From positions 3,490,001 to 3,554,000 of the forward strand of contig NZ_CP121648.1 in the NCBI RefSeq assembly GCF_029714205.1: DNA of 64,000 nucleotides, given 5' to 3'. How positions within the stretch are numbered: the stretch's first letter is position 1; each line of letters begins with the position of its first letter. Below, piece by piece: positions 61,960 through 64,000 of the stretch. The notes under the pieces were generated by a model that was not told the DNA's origin, made no database searches, and was given only the letters and a program-made list of their open reading frames with translations. A program made the position numbers and the translations under genes. The DNA is from Methylobacterium sp. CB376. GTDB taxonomy: Bacteria; Pseudomonadota; Alphaproteobacteria; Rhizobiales; Beijerinckiaceae.

Positions 61960-61988
61960 TTGACAGATCCGCCGCCGCGCGGTGTTGG
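61960..61988 (+). promoter_or_regulatory. Possible promoter upstream of asd
   Basis: TTGACA at 61960-61965 is a perfect -35 hexamer; TGTTGG at 61983-61988 follows after a 17-base spacer but fits the -10 poorly. It lies about 234 bases before the asd start, so it would give a long leader. Only the -35 supports it. Confidence 0.3.
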
Positions 61989-62221
61989 TGCGCTCGGCCG
62001 TGCCTCCGATGAGCGGAGCACCGTCCGGGGACGATTCACCGCGCCATGCGTGCCGCGTCGCAGACGACGAAAACGAAAGCGCTGACGGCGGTCATCGCCG
62101 GCTGAAGCCTCGCGTCGTCCTCGGATCCCTCCCCGTCCGCGGCGGACGGAGGCCGGGCTCCTTCGAGCGAGGCCCGATCACGATCTCCGGGGAGGGTCGT
62201 CGCCAAGCTGGAGTGAGTGAG

Positions 62222-63256
62222 ATGGGTTACAAGGTCGCCGTCGTGGGAGCCACCGGCAATGTCGGCCGGGAGATGCTGGACATCCTGGCGGAGCGCGCCT
62301 TCCCGGCCGATACGGTCGTGGCGCTGGCCTCGCGCCGCAGCCTGGGCCAGGAGGTCTCCTTCGGCGACAGGACGCTGAAGGTCCAGGCCCTCGACCAGTA
62401 CGACTTCTCCGACACGGACATCTGCCTGATGTCGGCGGGCGGCGAGACCTCGAAGGAATGGTCGCCGCGGATCGGCGCGCAGGGCTGCGTGGTGATCGAT
62501 AATTCCTCGGCCTTCCGCTACGATTCCGACGTGCCGCTGATCGTGCCGGAGGTGAACGCGGACGCGGTCGTCGGCTTCTCGAAGAAGAACATCATCGCCA
62601 ACCCGAACTGCTCGACCGCGCAGCTCGTGGTGGCGCTGAAGCCGCTGCACGACGCCGCCACCATCAAGCGCGTCGTCGTCGCCACCTACCAGTCGGTCTC
62701 CGGCGCCGGCAAGGACGCCATGGACGAGCTGTTCAACCAGACCCGCGCCGTCTTCACGGCCGGCGAGGTCAAGGTCCAGAAGTTCACCAAGCGGATCGCC
62801 TTCAACGTCATCCCCCACATCGACGTCTTCATGGAGGACGGCTCCACCAAGGAGGAGTGGAAGATGGTGGCCGAGACCAAGAAGATGCTGGATCCCAAGA
62901 TCAAGCTGACGGCGACCTGCGTGCGGGTGCCGGTGTTCATCGGCCATTCGGAGGCGGTGAACGTGGAGTTCGAGCGGCCGATCAGCGCCGAGGAGGCGCG
63001 CGAGATCCTGCGCTCGGCGCCCGGCGTGCTGGTCGACGACAAGCGCGAGCCGGGCGGCTACATCACGCCCCACGAGGCGGCGGGCGAGGACGCGACCTAC
63101 GTGTCGCGCATCCGCGAGGACATCACGGTCGAGAACGGCCTGTCCTTCTGGTGCGTCTCCGACAACCTGCGCAAGGGCGCGGCGCTGAACACGGTCCAGA
63201 TCGCCGAGGTGCTGATCAACCGCAAGCTGATCAGCCCGAAGAACAAGGCGGCCTGA
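62222..63256 (+). CDS. asd: Aspartate-semialdehyde dehydrogenase
   Basis: A 344-residue NADPH-dependent enzyme of lysine, threonine and methionine synthesis. The cofactor motif is [15 protein letters not shown], the catalytic cysteine is in [14 protein letters not shown] (Cys130), and the segment [19 protein letters not shown] contains the active-site histidine. The ATG at 62222 begins MGYKVAVV; a longer in-frame extension is not similar to the family. It ends 18 bases before a strong terminator. Confidence 0.95.
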   Translation: MGYKVAVVGATGNVGREMLDILAERAFPADTVVALASRRSLGQEVSFGDRTLKVQALDQYDFSDTDICLMSAGGETSKEWSPRIGAQGCVVIDNSSAFRYDSDVPLIVPEVNADAVVGFSKKNIIANPNCSTAQLVVALKPLHDAATIKRVVVATYQSVSGAGKDAMDELFNQTRAVFTAGEVKVQKFTKRIAFNVIPHIDVFMEDGSTKEEWKMVAETKKMLDPKIKLTATCVRVPVFIGHSEAVNVEFERPISAEEAREILRSAPGVLVDDKREPGGYITPHEAAGEDATYVSRIREDITVENGLSFWCVSDNLRKGAALNTVQIAEVLINRKLISPKNKAA

Positions 63257-63274
63257 GGGCCCCCGGCCGGATCC

Positions 63275-63314
63275 GCGGCCGCGCCGGCGAGGTGCTCCGG
63301 CGCGGCCGCCTTTT
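63275..63314 (+). terminator. Intrinsic terminator after asd
   Basis: GCGGCCGCGCCGG (63275-63287) pairs exactly with CCGGCGCGGCCGC (63297-63309) over a 9-base loop, followed by C and TTTT (63311-63314). It sits 18 bases after the asd stop and 23 bases before the aldehyde dehydrogenase start, and is the strongest terminator seen in the window. Confidence 0.85.
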
Positions 63315-63336
63315 GCCCCCAGCCCCGGACACCCGC

Positions 63337-64000
63337 ATGGCCCCGACCGTCCTCTCCATCCGCGACGACCTCCTCGCCGTGCTGGAGCGGCTCGGCGTCC
63401 CGGCCTCCTTCGCCAGGACGGGCCTGCCGGTCCGCTCGCCCATCGACGGGCTGGTGATCGGCCACCTGCCCGAGACCCGGGAGGCCGGGCCGGCCATCGC
63501 GGCGGCCGCGGAGGCCTTCCCGGCCTGGCGCAGGGTGCCGGCGCCCCGCCGCGGCGAGCTGGTGCGGCTCCTCGGCGAGGAGTTGCGGGCCGCCAAGGCC
63601 GATCTCGGCCGGCTCGTCACCCTGGAGGCCGGCAAGATCCTCTCCGAGGGCCTCGGCGAGGTCCAGGAGATGATCGACATCTGCGACTTCGCGGTCGGCC
63701 TCTCGCGCCAGCTCCACGGCCTCACCATCGCGACCGAGCGCCCGGACCACCGCATGATGGAGGTCTGGCACCCGCTCGGGCCCTGCGGGGTGATCACGGC
63801 CTTCAACTTCCCGGTGGCGGTCTGGTCCTGGAACGCGGCGCTCGCCCTGGTCTGCGGCGATCCGGTGGTCTGGAAGCCCTCGGAGAAGACGCCGCTCACG
63901 GCCCTGGCCGTACAGGCCATCGCCGGGCGCGCGCTCGCGCGCTTCGGGCCCGAGGCGCCCCCCGGGCTGCTCTCGGTGCTGATCGGCGGGCGGGCCCTGG
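63337..64000 (+). CDS. Aldehyde dehydrogenase, ALDH7-like (truncated by window end)
   Basis: The first 221 codons of an aldehyde dehydrogenase similar to aminoadipate-semialdehyde dehydrogenases (ALDH7/AmaB group). It has [17 protein letters not shown], the [20 protein letters not shown] block and the cofactor-binding start [16 protein letters not shown] and [15 protein letters not shown]. The catalytic cysteine and glutamate lie beyond the window. The ATG at 63337 is preferred. It may work in lysine or pipecolate catabolism, which would contrast with the neighbouring lysine synthesis gene asd; this is only inferred. Confidence 0.85.
   Translation, partial: MAPTVLSIRDDLLAVLERLGVPASFARTGLPVRSPIDGLVIGHLPETREAGPAIAAAAEAFPAWRRVPAPRRGELVRLLGEELRAAKADLGRLVTLEAGKILSEGLGEVQEMIDICDFAVGLSRQLHGLTIATERPDHRMMEVWHPLGPCGVITAFNFPVAVWSWNAALALVCGDPVVWKPSEKTPLTALAVQAIAGRALARFGPEAPPGLLSVLIGGRAL

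Noticed and set aside
61982..62221. N-terminal extension of asd by 80 codons
   Set aside because: The extra residues are unrelated to the family, and the ATG at 62222 begins directly with the conserved cofactor-binding strand.

Overview
The window is very GC-rich DNA with dense, often overlapping genes and frequent GTG/TTG starts. Gene content points to an alphaproteobacterium of the Rhizobiales (Hyphomicrobiales), most likely Methylobacterium or a close relative. The evidence is an 8-vinyl reductase of (bacterio)chlorophyll synthesis (BciA), a carotenoid desaturase followed by acyl- and glycosyltransferases, the conserved order miaB-phoH-ybeY-corC-lnt-XRE, a split proton-translocating transhydrogenase behind a small aa3-oxidase subunit IV-like protein, and Rhizobiales-type DUF882 and Omp25-like proteins. 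The genus is inferred from these families, not from a search.

Layout. 1-4946: one tight plus-strand operon with a HIBADH-family dehydrogenase (5' end outside the window), a polar-amino-acid-type ABC importer, an RpiB-type isomerase and a PfkB kinase. 4947-6500: a decayed stretch with remnants of an IS630-like and an IS256-like transposase, two palindromes and two doubtful small ORFs. 6555-12556: bciA, a two-subunit molybdenum hydroxylase (minus), a small exported protein and an exported asparaginase. 12837-20536: tRNA-Tyr with its promoter, recJ, a palindromic repeat cluster, the pnt operon, an ABC1/UbiB-like kinase and a CsoR/FrmR-type repressor. 20910-30526: pepF, an NtrC-type response regulator, a cell-wall pair (LdtD-like L,D-transpeptidase and MepK-like DUF882 protein) and an ABC-2 exporter. 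The DUF882 gene and the exporter ATPase each carry a one-base homopolymer frameshift. 30546-40714: GST, phosphatase, the three-gene carotenoid cluster, amidase with Mut7-C protein, DUF427, trehalose-phosphatase, FKBP isomerase and a porin-like barrel.

40770-49000: a five-gene branched-chain amino-acid-type ABC importer divergent from an IclR regulator, then an exported beta-helix protein. 49080-50820: an AT-richer island with an orphan 256-residue protein facing a Cro/CI-type regulator that has palindromes at its own putative promoter. 51004-53347: cupin, short-chain dehydrogenase and beta-keto acid cleavage enzyme (BKACE), probably one catabolic unit. 53399-60033: a second copy of the palindromic repeat and the miaB-to-lnt operon. 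60429-64000: two uncharacterised exported or membrane proteins, asd with a strong terminator, and the start of an ALDH7-like aldehyde dehydrogenase that runs off the window.

Most genes are ordinary chromosomal functions. The parts most worth a second look are the orphan island (49080-50820), the dehydrogenase/ABC/RpiB/PfkB operon at the left edge, the carotenoid-decorating cluster (32086-35508), the palindromic repeat family, the paired frameshifts at 27924 and 28712, and a CsoR-family repressor whose ligand residues resemble the formaldehyde sensor FrmR. No CRISPR array, rRNA or intact mobile element was seen.
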